DNA from: Nostocales cyanobacterium LEGE 11386
Lineage (GTDB): Bacteria > Cyanobacteriota > Cyanobacteriia > Cyanobacteriales > Nostocaceae
DNA length: 45,807 nt
Reading direction: 5' to 3'
NCBI GenBank assembly: GCA_015207155.1
Contig: JADEXK010000050.1
Span: 1-45,807 of the forward strand
The notes below the pieces were generated by a model. That model was given only the letters and a program-made list of their open reading frames with translations. It ran no database searches and was not told the origin of the DNA. Below, piece after piece: positions 17,007-24,590 of this stretch (position 1 is the first letter of the stretch; the number at the start of each line of letters is the position of its first letter). The translations under genes and the position numbers were made by a program.

Positions 17007-17475
17007 TAACAAGTAGGTGAGGTCTTGGGGATCTCCAAAATGGGCAAATGGCGTGCGAGTTACAGTCACCTGGTGCATGATGTCCGTTAAAATATTTTCT
17101 CAAATGAAATCGATATCTTGCACCTACTTCATATCCAGCCAAGAAATTTATTTCTTGGCTAATAGCCCAAGTCAACGAAAGTGGACTGAAATTTTTACCA
17201 CACCGGAAGTTTATTCATCTAAGATGACTTTTGCTATGTAACCCTATATGAGAAACATATGGCAGTTTTGGATGCTAGTGCAAGATATAACTAAAAAGAC
17301 TAAATAAGGTCGTATAAGTCTAAATACCATACCAAACTTTAAGTGGGAAATCCGTACTAAAGATGAGAGGTTTTCTGCACTAATATCTGAGTTTAGCTAG
17401 ATACAATTAAAATGCGACTTAAGTGGTGCTGTTGTCTAAAAATACTAAATACAGCATTAGCGGGAGAGCAAAAAT
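17007..17475. other. 469-base gap with one perfect hairpin
   Basis: No coding region was found. At 17,137-17,160 there is a perfect 10-base stem AGCCAAGAAA/TTTCTTGGCT with loop TTTA, about 130 bases past the stress-protein stop. It is not followed by a T-run, so it is at best a weak terminator or RNA processing signal. The rest presumably contains the htpX promoter; the htpX start is preceded by GGGAG. Confidence 0.5.
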
Positions 17476-18348
17476 ATGACAAATCAATTGAAAACGTTTG
17501 CTTTGCTAGCTGCCCTGAGTGGTCTTTTAATTGCTATTAGCTATTGGGTAATTGGCGGTACTGGTGGCTTAATTATAGGAATTGGCTTAGCAGCAGCAAC
17601 AAACCTGTTTTCTTGGTATCAATCAGATAAAATTGCGCTGAGAGTCTATCGCGCCCAGCCTGTGAGTGAAGCTCAGGCACCGGGACTCTATCGTATGGTA
17701 CGAAAATTGAGCGATCGCGCCAACATTCCCATGCCGGGAGTTTACATTGTCCCTAGCCAAACTGCAAATGCTTTTGCCACGGGGCGAGATCCAGAACATG
17801 CAGCTGTGGCTGTCACCGAAGGCATTTTGAATATATTGCCTGAGGATGAACTCGAAGGTGTGATTGCTCATGAGCTGACTCACATCACTAATCGAGACAC
17901 TCTCACCCAAGCCGTTGCTGCTACAATTGCCGGGGCTGTCTCGTTTTTGGCACAAATGGTGAGTTACAGCTTATGGTTTGGTGGTGCAGGATCTCGAGAT
18001 GGTGACAGAGGGGGAAATCCTTTAGGTATTTTATTAACAGTCATACTTGCGCCATTAGCTGCCACAATCATTCAGCTAGCAATCTCGCGTACACGGGAGT
18101 TTTCTGCTGATGCTGGTGCTGCTAAATTGACTGGCAATCCCCGCGCCTTAGCTAGGGCGCTGCAAAGGTTAGAAGCTACAGCAAAGCAACTACCTTTAAA
18201 TGCCAACCCAGCTTTTGAGCCGTTATTAATTATTAATCCGATTTCTGGGAAGTTTCTGGGCAATTTGTTCTCTAGTCACCCTGCTACCGCAGCACGAGTT
18301 GAAGAATTACTAAAATTAGAGCAACAACAGATAACAACAGCTTACTAG
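17476..18348 (+). CDS. htpX: Zinc metalloprotease HtpX (M48 family)
   Basis: A membrane-bound zinc protease that removes misfolded membrane proteins, with its active site facing the cytoplasm. It is 290 residues, normal for HtpX. Two N-terminal membrane segments span about residues 7-25 and 29-46. The zinc motif HELTH is at 132-136 (catalytic E133), a second hydrophobic pair lies near 143-160 and 180-200, and the third zinc ligand is the Glu in SRTREFSADAGA. The substrate-shielding segment NAFATGRDPEHAAVAVTEG is typical. It is followed at 18,459 by a coiled-coil protein on the same strand, possibly co-transcribed. Confidence 0.94.
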   Translation: MTNQLKTFALLAALSGLLIAISYWVIGGTGGLIIGIGLAAATNLFSWYQSDKIALRVYRAQPVSEAQAPGLYRMVRKLSDRANIPMPGVYIVPSQTANAFATGRDPEHAAVAVTEGILNILPEDELEGVIAHELTHITNRDTLTQAVAATIAGAVSFLAQMVSYSLWFGGAGSRDGDRGGNPLGILLTVILAPLAATIIQLAISRTREFSADAGAAKLTGNPRALARALQRLEATAKQLPLNANPAFEPLLIINPISGKFLGNLFSSHPATAARVEELLKLEQQQITTAY

Positions 18349-18358
18349 GTGAAATTAA

Positions 18359-18402
18359 CCAGATAAATTTGGCAAATAAACCAGATAAATTTGGCAAATA
18401 AA
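18359..18402 (+). repeat. Tandem duplication, 2 x 22 bp
   Basis: The 22-base unit, starting CCAGATAAATTTGG and ending CAAATAAA, occurs twice without mismatch at 18,359-18,380 and 18,381-18,402. It lies in the short gap after htpX and most likely arose by slippage. Confidence 0.85.
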
Positions 18403-18458
18403 CCGAAGCTGTAGTTCTCATCAGCAATAGAAGTTTTGCAACTAAGGATATTTGAACC

Positions 18459-18866
18459 ATGAGTGCTAACAACAACGAACCTAGAGAATCTACAGTAGTG
18501 GTAGAAATCAGCCCTCAAACTGACGAAATGGTAGAAACCGAAATGGCTGGCGAGACTGATGAAGTCAAGCGCGAAACCAAAGCATTGATTGAGGCGCTAA
18601 AAAGACGCGCTCAAACTGAAGCAGAATCAGCAGGTACTCTCACCCGCGAAACTTATGTAAATGCTGTACGCCAAGCCAGAGAAGCCATTGAACGGGAAAA
18701 ACTGATCGAGCGCGATCGCCTGGAAAACACATGGGCTACCATGCAACAAGAAACCGAGAAAAACTGGCACTTGCTAATTAAAGAAATCACAGATTTTAGC
18801 GATCGCCTGCAAAGCGCCGCTAAAGCCGCCTGGGAAGCCTTCAACGCCCCACGTACCCAAGATTAA
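18459..18866 (+). CDS. Small cytosolic coiled-coil protein of unknown function
   Basis: Not recognised as a named family. The 135 residues are highly charged, without signal or membrane segment. Residues 1-35 are acidic and probably disordered. From about 36 to the end the sequence is helical with heptad-like spacing, for example KRETKALIEALKRRAQTEAE, AREAIEREKLIERDRLENTW and EKNWHLLIKEITDFSDRLQ. It ends in an Ala-rich segment. Such proteins often dimerise or scaffold. It lies 110 bases behind htpX on the same strand and is closed by a good terminator, so the two may form a unit. The ATG at 18,459 is the only sensible start. Confidence 0.75.
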   Translation: MSANNNEPRESTVVVEISPQTDEMVETEMAGETDEVKRETKALIEALKRRAQTEAESAGTLTRETYVNAVRQAREAIEREKLIERDRLENTWATMQQETEKNWHLLIKEITDFSDRLQSAAKAAWEAFNAPRTQD

Positions 18867-18884
18867 GGGATTTTAACAAATTTA

Positions 18885-18908
18885 GCCCACGCAGGTGGGC
18901 TTTGTTTG
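18885..18908 (+). terminator. Rho-independent terminator
   Basis: Stem GCCCAC/GTGGGC with loop GCAG followed by TTTGTTTG, 18 bases past the stop of the coiled-coil gene. The stem is short but GC-rich. Confidence 0.75.
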
Positions 18909-18947
18909 TATAGCCGCGTATCGCTAAAGCGAAAGCTCCGCTAACAT

Positions 18948-19637
18948 TTAAGTTTTCCAAGTGCAAAGCAGGGCATAAATATAAGCAATAGTTTCAGATA
19001 TAATTGTTCGCACTCCTTCACTAGAATTCCACCAGTTATTAGGGTCATAATTTGATGGTTCAGCCGCAATGATCCCTACTTGAATTTTAGGAGCAAGTAC
19101 ATTTCTAAATATGAGCCAGCTTCTATGAGCGTGAGCATCACTAGTCACCAAATTTATTGATTTTATCGGTAAATTGGCATCTGATATTTTCTGAAGCAAT
19201 GCCACAGCAGACGCATTAGTCCGATCCTTAATCACGTCAGGAGTGGGAATAGTTACTAGTTTGTCTTGCGGCACACCCATTTTGTTTAATGTAGCTGCGG
19301 CAATTTCGGCAAAGTTTTTGTATTCAACTAGATATGATCCTTGTTCTACCGAACTTCCTAGAGTAAATATATATTGATAAGAACCACTTTTAAATTCAGC
19401 AAATGCTTGGGCGATCGCGTAGTCTGATATCCATCCTTCAACCACTAATACATCTGCTGTTTGGATGGGAGAAGTTACGGCGAGAAATGGGTATAAATGA
19501 GTGATGCTAAAAAACATGATCGCTGCTGTGATTGCCAAAAATATTACCCATCCCTGAGCCGTAAGTATCCACATTTCTTGGCGTTTTATGAGCCTATTAT
19601 TTGGAAGTTTTGGAGCTTGGCGATTTTTTGTTCGCAT
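18948..19637 (-). CDS. ElyC/SanA/YdcF-like (DUF218) membrane-anchored protein
   Basis: The 229 residues carry one N-terminal membrane segment (about residues 29-50, WVIFLAITAAIMFFSITHL) and a C-terminal DUF218-type domain (about 60-215). Typical features are ADVLVVEGW at the start of the fold, YIFTLGSSVEQGS, and SINLVTSDAHAHRSWLIF, in which Ser and His may form the active surface. ElyC and SanA proteins act at the envelope and affect peptidoglycan precursors or barrier function in enterobacteria; the biochemical reaction is not established. Its ATG overlaps the stop of the preceding DUF2301 gene in TAATG, so the two are translated together and may cooperate in the membrane. Confidence 0.78.
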   Translation of the reverse strand: MRTKNRQAPKLPNNRLIKRQEMWILTAQGWVIFLAITAAIMFFSITHLYPFLAVTSPIQTADVLVVEGWISDYAIAQAFAEFKSGSYQYIFTLGSSVEQGSYLVEYKNFAEIAAATLNKMGVPQDKLVTIPTPDVIKDRTNASAVALLQKISDANLPIKSINLVTSDAHAHRSWLIFRNVLAPKIQVGIIAAEPSNYDPNNWWNSSEGVRTIISETIAYIYALLCTWKT

Positions 19638-20293
19638 TAAGCCTTAGCTGATTTTTGGTTGTGCAAATAAGCAAATACAGATTTATCGCCGATATCTTGA
19701 GGAATTGCTTGTACTGTCTTACGCAAAGCAAATATTAGAAATAAAATTGCCCAAATTCCTAATAAAGTTTGTTCCCATTGCGTTGGCAAAATTCCCACCA
19801 AATGTCCTAGCAAAAGTAAAGGCACTGTTAAAGTTAATACCTTAGTTTCTAGATGATTAAAGCAAAAAGCTTCTTTAAAATAAATCCCTGTTAATGCAAC
19901 GAAGGTAAAACCTACACCAAATAATGTCAGAGGCTGGTTGTAAACAGCGATCGCTAAAGGTTCACTACTAGACAGTGCCAGTACTAAAGCTGCTATACTG
20001 CCAATTGCCCAAAACACTTGCAATAGTCGGTGTAGTAATGCCATGTAGATGTGAATGGTTAATAAGCTGATACCGAGAGCTAGGCTAAAACAAGCGTATA
20101 AAGGCGTTAGTGCAGCAATGGTAGTGGGATTATTGTTAAACAAAACCAAAGCGCTGCCAATAGCAAAGCTGAGTGCAGCTACCATTAAGCCAGCCCGGTA
20201 GATAATCACACCAGTGCGATCGCTCTGAGTTATTGTAAATTCACCAAACTGACCTTGATAAACTTCTGGTGGAGATAGTGTTTGTGTAGTCAT
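19637..20293 (-). CDS. DUF2301-type integral membrane protein
   Basis: A 218-residue membrane protein with about six to seven hydrophobic helices between residues 30 and 195 (for example GLMVAALSFAIGSALVLF, LYACFSLALGISLLTIHIYM and LTLTVPLLLLGHLVGIL). The cytosolic N-terminus contains VYQGQFGEFTITQSDRTGVI, a block I associate with cyanobacterial and plastid DUF2301 proteins. The function is unknown. It is the first gene of a pair with the ElyC-like gene, sharing one base through TAATG. The start ATG at 20,293 has no strong ribosome binding site. The family assignment rests on memory and should be tested by profile search. Confidence 0.75.
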   Translation of the reverse strand: MTTQTLSPPEVYQGQFGEFTITQSDRTGVIIYRAGLMVAALSFAIGSALVLFNNNPTTIAALTPLYACFSLALGISLLTIHIYMALLHRLLQVFWAIGSIAALVLALSSSEPLAIAVYNQPLTLFGVGFTFVALTGIYFKEAFCFNHLETKVLTLTVPLLLLGHLVGILPTQWEQTLLGIWAILFLIFALRKTVQAIPQDIGDKSVFAYLHNQKSAKA

Positions 20294-20619
20294 ATTAAAA
20301 AACTATAGTTGGGATTACTTAGTAAAACGCAACAGAAATATGCTGACAGTTTACTCTTGTAGGACTTACGCACAAGTTACGAAAGAATCAAACCGCAGAG
20401 GCACAGAGGAGGCATTGCGTTGCGCGGGTTCCCCGCGTTGTAGCAAATGGCGTAACACGGAGGAATGAGAGTTAGAGAAGTATTTTGCGTAAGTCCTATC
20501 TTACTATTATGAGCAATTGAATCAACTTAATGTCACCAGCCTCATATTCTCTTCCAGACTAGCTTGAAAGTGCTTTTTTAAGTGCTGAGTGCTTCCTTCC
20601 TGAGTAAAAATATCAGTCC
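20294..20619. other. 326-base gap with a TAGGACTTACGCA element
   Basis: No gene. The miniature element at 20,360-20,498 fills most of it. Near 20,580 there is AGTGCTGAGTGCTT, a short run of the heptameric repeat also seen near 36,945. Confidence 0.6.
20360..20498. repeat. Miniature inverted-repeat element, TAGGACTTACGCA family, copy 1
   Basis: Perfect 13-base terminal inverted repeats TAGGACTTACGCA and TGCGTAAGTCCTA bound 139 bases. The inside includes AACCGCAGAGGCACAGAGGA. A second, shorter copy in opposite internal orientation lies at 23,441-23,532. There is no coding capacity, so it would depend on a transposase in trans if it moves. Confidence 0.85.
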
Positions 20620-21423
20620 CTAGTCCCTAAATAAGACTTGTAAAGTATCTTGCAAATTTATCTGTAACTGTGAGTGTGCATCACCGCTATTGATGGCTAT
20701 TTCTACCCAGCCGTGACTCCCCACTAAAGCGGCTATCTCTCCCACTTCGACATCACTGTAAGTTTCACGTCCTGGTATGGTTAATCCAGCAGCTTGCACA
20801 CACCAAGTTTTTCCTTGCACATATCTTTCAGGAATGTTGCTGACTAAGTTGCCAAAGTAATCAATATATTGAATACACCCTGTCACACCAGTATTTGTTT
20901 GTTTACAGTCGCCTATATCTAGCTGTACCAAAGTTTCTGGATCGATTTTTTGTCCTAGCTGTTTGAGGGGAACACCGTTAGCAAGATAAGCTCCCACTGG
21001 TGCAAAAATATCTCTACCGTGAAAAGTTTTGCTGGGTTCAGGCGTTCGCCAATAATTGGGATTTGTCAGTTCAACGGCTGTAATTGCTGGAGTTTGACTG
21101 AGTACCCCACTGAATATGCCATTATCTGGGCCTACCAAGAACCCTTGAGCAAATTCTACCGCGATCGCCCGTCGCTTACTTCCTACGCCCGGGTCTACGA
21201 CCGCTACATACACTGTACCATCCGGGAAATAGGGATAAGCATTCATCAAGCAAAACCTAACTGTGGCGATGTTTTGCGGTGGAATCTGGTGCGTCAAGTC
21301 TATCACCCTTAACAGGGGATTGATTTGGGCAATAACACCTTTCATCACACCCACATAAACATCGCGATCGCCGAAATCGCTCAGTAATACCAGAAGTGAT
21401 TGACTTATCTGGTTCTCAGACAT
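20620..21423 (-). CDS. SAM hydroxide adenosyltransferase (DUF62 family)
   Basis: The enzyme converts S-adenosyl-L-methionine and water (as hydroxide) to adenosine and L-methionine. It is 267 residues and cytosolic, with no signal. The N-terminal motif is LLSDFGDRDVYVGVMKGVI, with Asp and the following region lining the SAM pocket. Further motifs are TVYVAVVDPGVGSKRRAIAV, FLVGPDNGIFSGVL, SKTFHGRDIFAPVGAYLANG and, in the C-terminal domain, IDYFGNLVSNI. These match the family related to fluorinase and chlorinase, but the residues and context point to the housekeeping hydrolase type. Its physiological role, probably control of SAM levels, is not well known. It stands alone. Confidence 0.9.
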   Translation of the reverse strand: MSENQISQSLLVLLSDFGDRDVYVGVMKGVIAQINPLLRVIDLTHQIPPQNIATVRFCLMNAYPYFPDGTVYVAVVDPGVGSKRRAIAVEFAQGFLVGPDNGIFSGVLSQTPAITAVELTNPNYWRTPEPSKTFHGRDIFAPVGAYLANGVPLKQLGQKIDPETLVQLDIGDCKQTNTGVTGCIQYIDYFGNLVSNIPERYVQGKTWCVQAAGLTIPGRETYSDVEVGEIAALVGSHGWVEIAINSGDAHSQLQINLQDTLQVLFRD

Positions 21424-21531
21424 AATTTGATAGTAAAAATATATTAAGACATAATTTTCTGTATCGACAGCTACAAAATTTATGCTATGTTAACAATACA
21501 AGACATAAGAAACTTATAGAGGGTCATCACT

Positions 21532-21687
21532 ATGAGCCAATATAGACTACAAAATGCTAGCAAAGCGCAAGAAAATCACAGAATAAATATTCAAAAAAGC
21601 CTGGAACATCGCTTGCAAGTAGCTAAAGCTAAGGGCGACGACAGGCTAATTAGCCAACTAGAGGCGGAAATCAAATATTTCAGCTAA
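21532..21687 (+). CDS. Small 51-residue cyanobacterial protein
   Basis: A short gene starting MSQYRLQNASKAQENHR and ending QLEAEIKYFS. It has no signal or membrane segment; the whole chain looks helical (IQKSLEHRLQVAKAKGDDRL). Support comes from its codon composition, a purine-rich AGAGGG 9 bases before the ATG, and a hairpin with T-run 38 bases after the stop. I recall similar small proteins in other cyanobacteria but cannot name a function. It is divergent from the SAM enzyme gene, with 108 bases between the two starts. Confidence 0.7.
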   Translation: MSQYRLQNASKAQENHRINIQKSLEHRLQVAKAKGDDRLISQLEAEIKYFS

Positions 21688-21725
21688 ATCAAAAATTTAT
21701 TGTTCATAGTTTTGTTGTGTATAAC

Positions 21726-21750
21726 CCCGCTTTGGCGGGTTTTATTTTTA
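21726..21750 (+). terminator. Rho-independent terminator after the 51-residue gene
   Basis: Stem CCCGC/GCGGG with loop TTTG, followed by TTTTATTTTTA. Confidence 0.8.
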
Positions 21751-21768
21751 CCAACAACAGAGGCTCAA

Positions 21769-22005
21769 ATCCCCGACTTCTTGTAGACAGCCGTAGAGTG
21801 ACTTCCCGGAGGGTAACCCTGTTCTGTCACTTCCGGAAAACAATAATCGTAGCGAAACACTGGAACTTTTATCTAATCAAGCTTTGAGCTTTTCTTTTCT
21901 AATAGAAACTAAAATTTGTAGCCAAAAACTGAAAAGTAAAGCTCCAAAAGGCTTTGAGCGATTGGGTTTTCCCAGTCTGACACAAGAGGGGTAAAAGTCG
22001 GGGAT
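21769..22005. repeat. Possible miniature element with ATCCCCGACTT ends
   Basis: Exact 11-base inverted ends ATCCCCGACTT (21,769-21,779) and AAGTCGGGGAT (21,995-22,005) enclose 215 bases with no coding region. It fills most of the 414-base gap between the 51-residue gene and the PRC-barrel gene. The ATCCCCGACTT motif is a common intergenic palindrome arm in Nostoc, so this may also be two unrelated arms. Confidence 0.4.
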
Positions 22006-22101
22006 CTTTTTGTTCGTGAGTGAAAATATAAAGGGTTATCAACTAAATTGACAACCCCAAGATATTGGCAATTTCAACAACAGAATAATCTATAGAATTG
22101 C

Positions 22102-23031
22102 TCAATTCCTTCTTCCCTCTAATCGCTCATCATCCTTATTGATGTCTAATTCTTCACGACGAAGAGTTTCTTGAGCCTCAACGGTATCTTGTTCTACAAC
22201 CTTCTTAACTTTAACTTCCTCGCGTACAACAGCTTCCTTACGAATCTCCGGCGTTTCTTCGTAAATATCCATACGTGCAACTTCACCTTCACGGAAGTTC
22301 ACTTCACCAGGAGAAGCTGTGCGGCCAGCATCTGTGGGAGTAGTGCGTTCAATAACTACTCGTTCTTTTTCTACTGGTACTGCTACTTCTGCTGTGTCAG
22401 TTTCAACGTGTTTTCCAACCGCTACTTCTCCGGTTTTCACACGGGATTTATTAGCAACTAACCGTTCTTCGTAGAGTTTGAGGTTTTGATGATTGCGATC
22501 GCTCGTTTGGTAAAGATCCGGTTCCCGTTCGTAAGTATAGGTATCGCGATCGTATATATCTCTTGATGGGGGTGTAGTTACCCTTGATGTATCCTCTCTA
22601 TAGGCTGTTGGAGTATCTAAAGGTGCTGTAGTTTCCACAGGTGTCGAAGTTTCTAAAGGCGATTCTGCAAATGGAGTACGATAAACTCCCCGCACCCGCT
22701 CTTCATAATCGTAATCAACTCGTTCTAGGTTATTGAAATCAGGTAAGCTTTCTACTTGCTCTCGGGTAAGTCCTGTAGCATACACTCGTCGGTCAGCATA
22801 GCTAATGCGAGAACGCCCAATTGGTAACAACACTTGCTTCCCAAAAATCCAAAAGCCTGTATCAACAACTAGGTAGCGAAAACGTCCTGAATCATCCACT
22901 AAAATATGTTTGACTGTGCCTACCTTGTCATTATCTATATCTGAATAGACATCAAAATTTCTGATTTCATAGTTATCAAAATCAGCATCTTTATACTCAG
23001 CAGCAAAATCTTCTAGCTTATAAAGAGCCAT
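22102..23031 (-). CDS. PRC-barrel and DUF2382 stress-type protein
   Basis: A two-domain cytosolic protein. The N-terminal part (about residues 20-100) is a PRC barrel, with VYSDIDNDKVGTVKHILVDD and YLVVDTGFWIFGKQVLLPIG. A variable Thr/Asp/Tyr-rich linker follows (about 105-175). The C-terminal part (about 185-300) is DUF2382, with LKLYEERLVANKSRVKTGEV, VPVEKERVVIER and VVREEVKVKKVV in imperfect internal repeats. Such proteins are abundant in desiccation-tolerant and stress-exposed bacteria, but their action is unknown. The ATG at 23,031 gives the usual N-terminus MALYKL. A TTG at 23,046 would add five residues and has AAAGGTG eight bases before it, so it remains possible. Confidence 0.9.
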   Translation of the reverse strand: MALYKLEDFAAEYKDADFDNYEIRNFDVYSDIDNDKVGTVKHILVDDSGRFRYLVVDTGFWIFGKQVLLPIGRSRISYADRRVYATGLTREQVESLPDFNNLERVDYDYEERVRGVYRTPFAESPLETSTPVETTAPLDTPTAYREDTSRVTTPPSRDIYDRDTYTYEREPDLYQTSDRNHQNLKLYEERLVANKSRVKTGEVAVGKHVETDTAEVAVPVEKERVVIERTTPTDAGRTASPGEVNFREGEVARMDIYEETPEIRKEAVVREEVKVKKVVEQDTVEAQETLRREELDINKDDERLEGRRN

Positions 23032-23625
23032 ATTAGTCTTTGCCAAAATTCTACACCTTTAATATTATTAATTTTGTGCTATTACTTCTTCTTTCTACCG
23101 ATTGAAATTGACTATAAAATAATTAATACTTATAGGGGATGTACTATTTAGGTAGGATATACGAAAAGTTAGTAAAACATTCTAATATTCTTCTGAAATT
23201 ATAGTTCGACCTCGGCAAGTTTTGAGTAGAAATACTCAAATATAAATTATTTCTATATTAATAAAGTTAACTAATCTCAAGTTACATTTGCTTCTTAATT
23301 TAAATCTTACTTAGATGAATTTGATTTATCACTTTAGATATAAGTTTTTAAATCGGCAGATAGATAACTGTATAAATCAGAAAATTTACCATATTAGTAA
23401 TTAAATAATAAATGATAAATAAAAATGTCCCTAACTTATCTAGGACTTACGCAATAACTCTCTGAAACTCTTATTTCTCTGTGTCCTCTGCGTCCTCTGT
23501 GGTTCGTTTTTCCATGATTTTGCGTAAGTCCTGTTATCTCAGAACTTGGGGATATTATCCAGATAGAAATTAAGTAAAATTAATATAAAATCAAACAAAT
23601 TAACATAATGGAGGTATTTTTTAAG
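23032..23625. other. 594-base gap, AT-rich, with one miniature element
   Basis: Divergent intergenic region between the PRC-barrel gene and the SLH gene. Apart from the element at 23,441-23,532 I see only AT-rich sequence and no supported gene. Confidence 0.5.
23441..23532. repeat. Miniature inverted-repeat element, TAGGACTTACGCA family, copy 2
   Basis: Ends TAGGACTTACGCA and TGCGTAAGTCCT enclose 92 bases. The inside, CTCTGCGTCCTCTGTGGTT, is the reverse complement relative of the inside of copy 1 at 20,360-20,498, so the two lie in opposite orientation. Confidence 0.85.
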
Positions 23626-24456
23626 ATGTCTATTTCATCTCAATTTTTACCATTAAGTGCATCTTTTTTAACTTTAGGATTAGTAGCGAATTTAACTACC
23701 CCAGCTTTGGCGCAAACTAGTTTTCCTGATGTGCCGTCTAATTATTGGGCACAGCCATTTATTCAACGTTTAGCAGCAAGAAATATTATTGTTGGATATC
23801 CAGATGGCACATTTAGGCCCGAACAGCCTGTACAACGTGATGAATTAGCGGCAATGATTCGTCAAGCTTTTGACCAAGAGGCGATACGGCAGATAGAAAG
23901 TGGTAGTGTTTATGAGGATGTACCTGAGGGATATTGGGCAGATCCTGCTATTGAGGAGGCTTATCAGCAAGGATTTATGAGCGGTTTTCCTGGTGGAGAA
24001 TTTCGCCCAAATCAGCCAGTTTCTAGACTAGAGGCAATAGTCACTTTAACTAGAGGATTGAATTTAGCGCCGCCAGAAACCCCACAAGTAACTACAGGTC
24101 GAGCGATCAGAAGACCTATATATTTACCACTAGCAATGACTTCTTTGATGCAGCCTTTAGTAGCAGCACCTCAGACAACTGCTCCTGTAGCAGCAAGTGT
24201 TAGAGATTATTATGCTGATGCCCAGCAGATTCCTCCGTATGCTGTGAATGACGTAGGTATAGCAACACAAAATAATTTGGTGGTAAATTATCCCAATCCA
24301 AAAGTTTTAAATCCCAATCAGCCTCTGAGACGCTCGACTGCGGCTGCTTTTATCCATCAAGGTTTGGTTGCTCAGGAGAGGATTGAACCTCTTCCTAGTA
24401 ATGTCGAAGCTTACAACTACATTGTTCGCCCTGAAGTTAGCCAGGCTGCTCGGTAA
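23626..24456 (+). CDS. Secreted protein with three SLH domains
   Basis: An exported 276-residue protein with an N-terminal signal peptide (cleavage near TPALAQ) and three S-layer homology repeats. SLH1 follows from FPDVPSNYWAQPFIQRL through GYPDGTFRPEQPVQRDELA. SLH2 includes DVPEGYWADPAIEEA and GFPGGEFRPNQPVSRLEA. SLH3, after a spacer rich in Pro/Ala/Thr, includes IPPYAVNDVGIA and LNPNQPLRRSTAAAFI. SLH domains attach proteins to the peptidoglycan or secondary cell-wall polymer. There is no other catalytic domain. The start at 23,626 is chosen because GGAGGT lies ten bases before it; the earlier ATG at 23,608 overlaps that site. Confidence 0.9.
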   Translation: MSISSQFLPLSASFLTLGLVANLTTPALAQTSFPDVPSNYWAQPFIQRLAARNIIVGYPDGTFRPEQPVQRDELAAMIRQAFDQEAIRQIESGSVYEDVPEGYWADPAIEEAYQQGFMSGFPGGEFRPNQPVSRLEAIVTLTRGLNLAPPETPQVTTGRAIRRPIYLPLAMTSLMQPLVAAPQTTAPVAASVRDYYADAQQIPPYAVNDVGIATQNNLVVNYPNPKVLNPNQPLRRSTAAAFIHQGLVAQERIEPLPSNVEAYNYIVRPEVSQAAR

Positions 24457-24590
24457 ATGCCAACAAAGCCACCAGACTTTGGGTTGCGTTCTATTGCTCC
24501 GCAACGCTGACGCGAACAACCCAACCTTGTATCTTAAGAGAAGTAGATGGGTCTTTTTGCCTCTAACAAGGATGGTGGTGACGATATAGC

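Noticed and set aside
17137..17160. Perfect 10-base hairpin after the stress-protein gene as a terminator
   Set aside because: It has no T-run on either strand and is 130 bases past the stop, so it is reported only within the gap description.
20620..21423. Fluorinase or chlorinase activity for the DUF62 protein
   Set aside because: The family fits, but nothing in the neighbourhood or sequence points to halogen chemistry; the hydrolase type is far more common.
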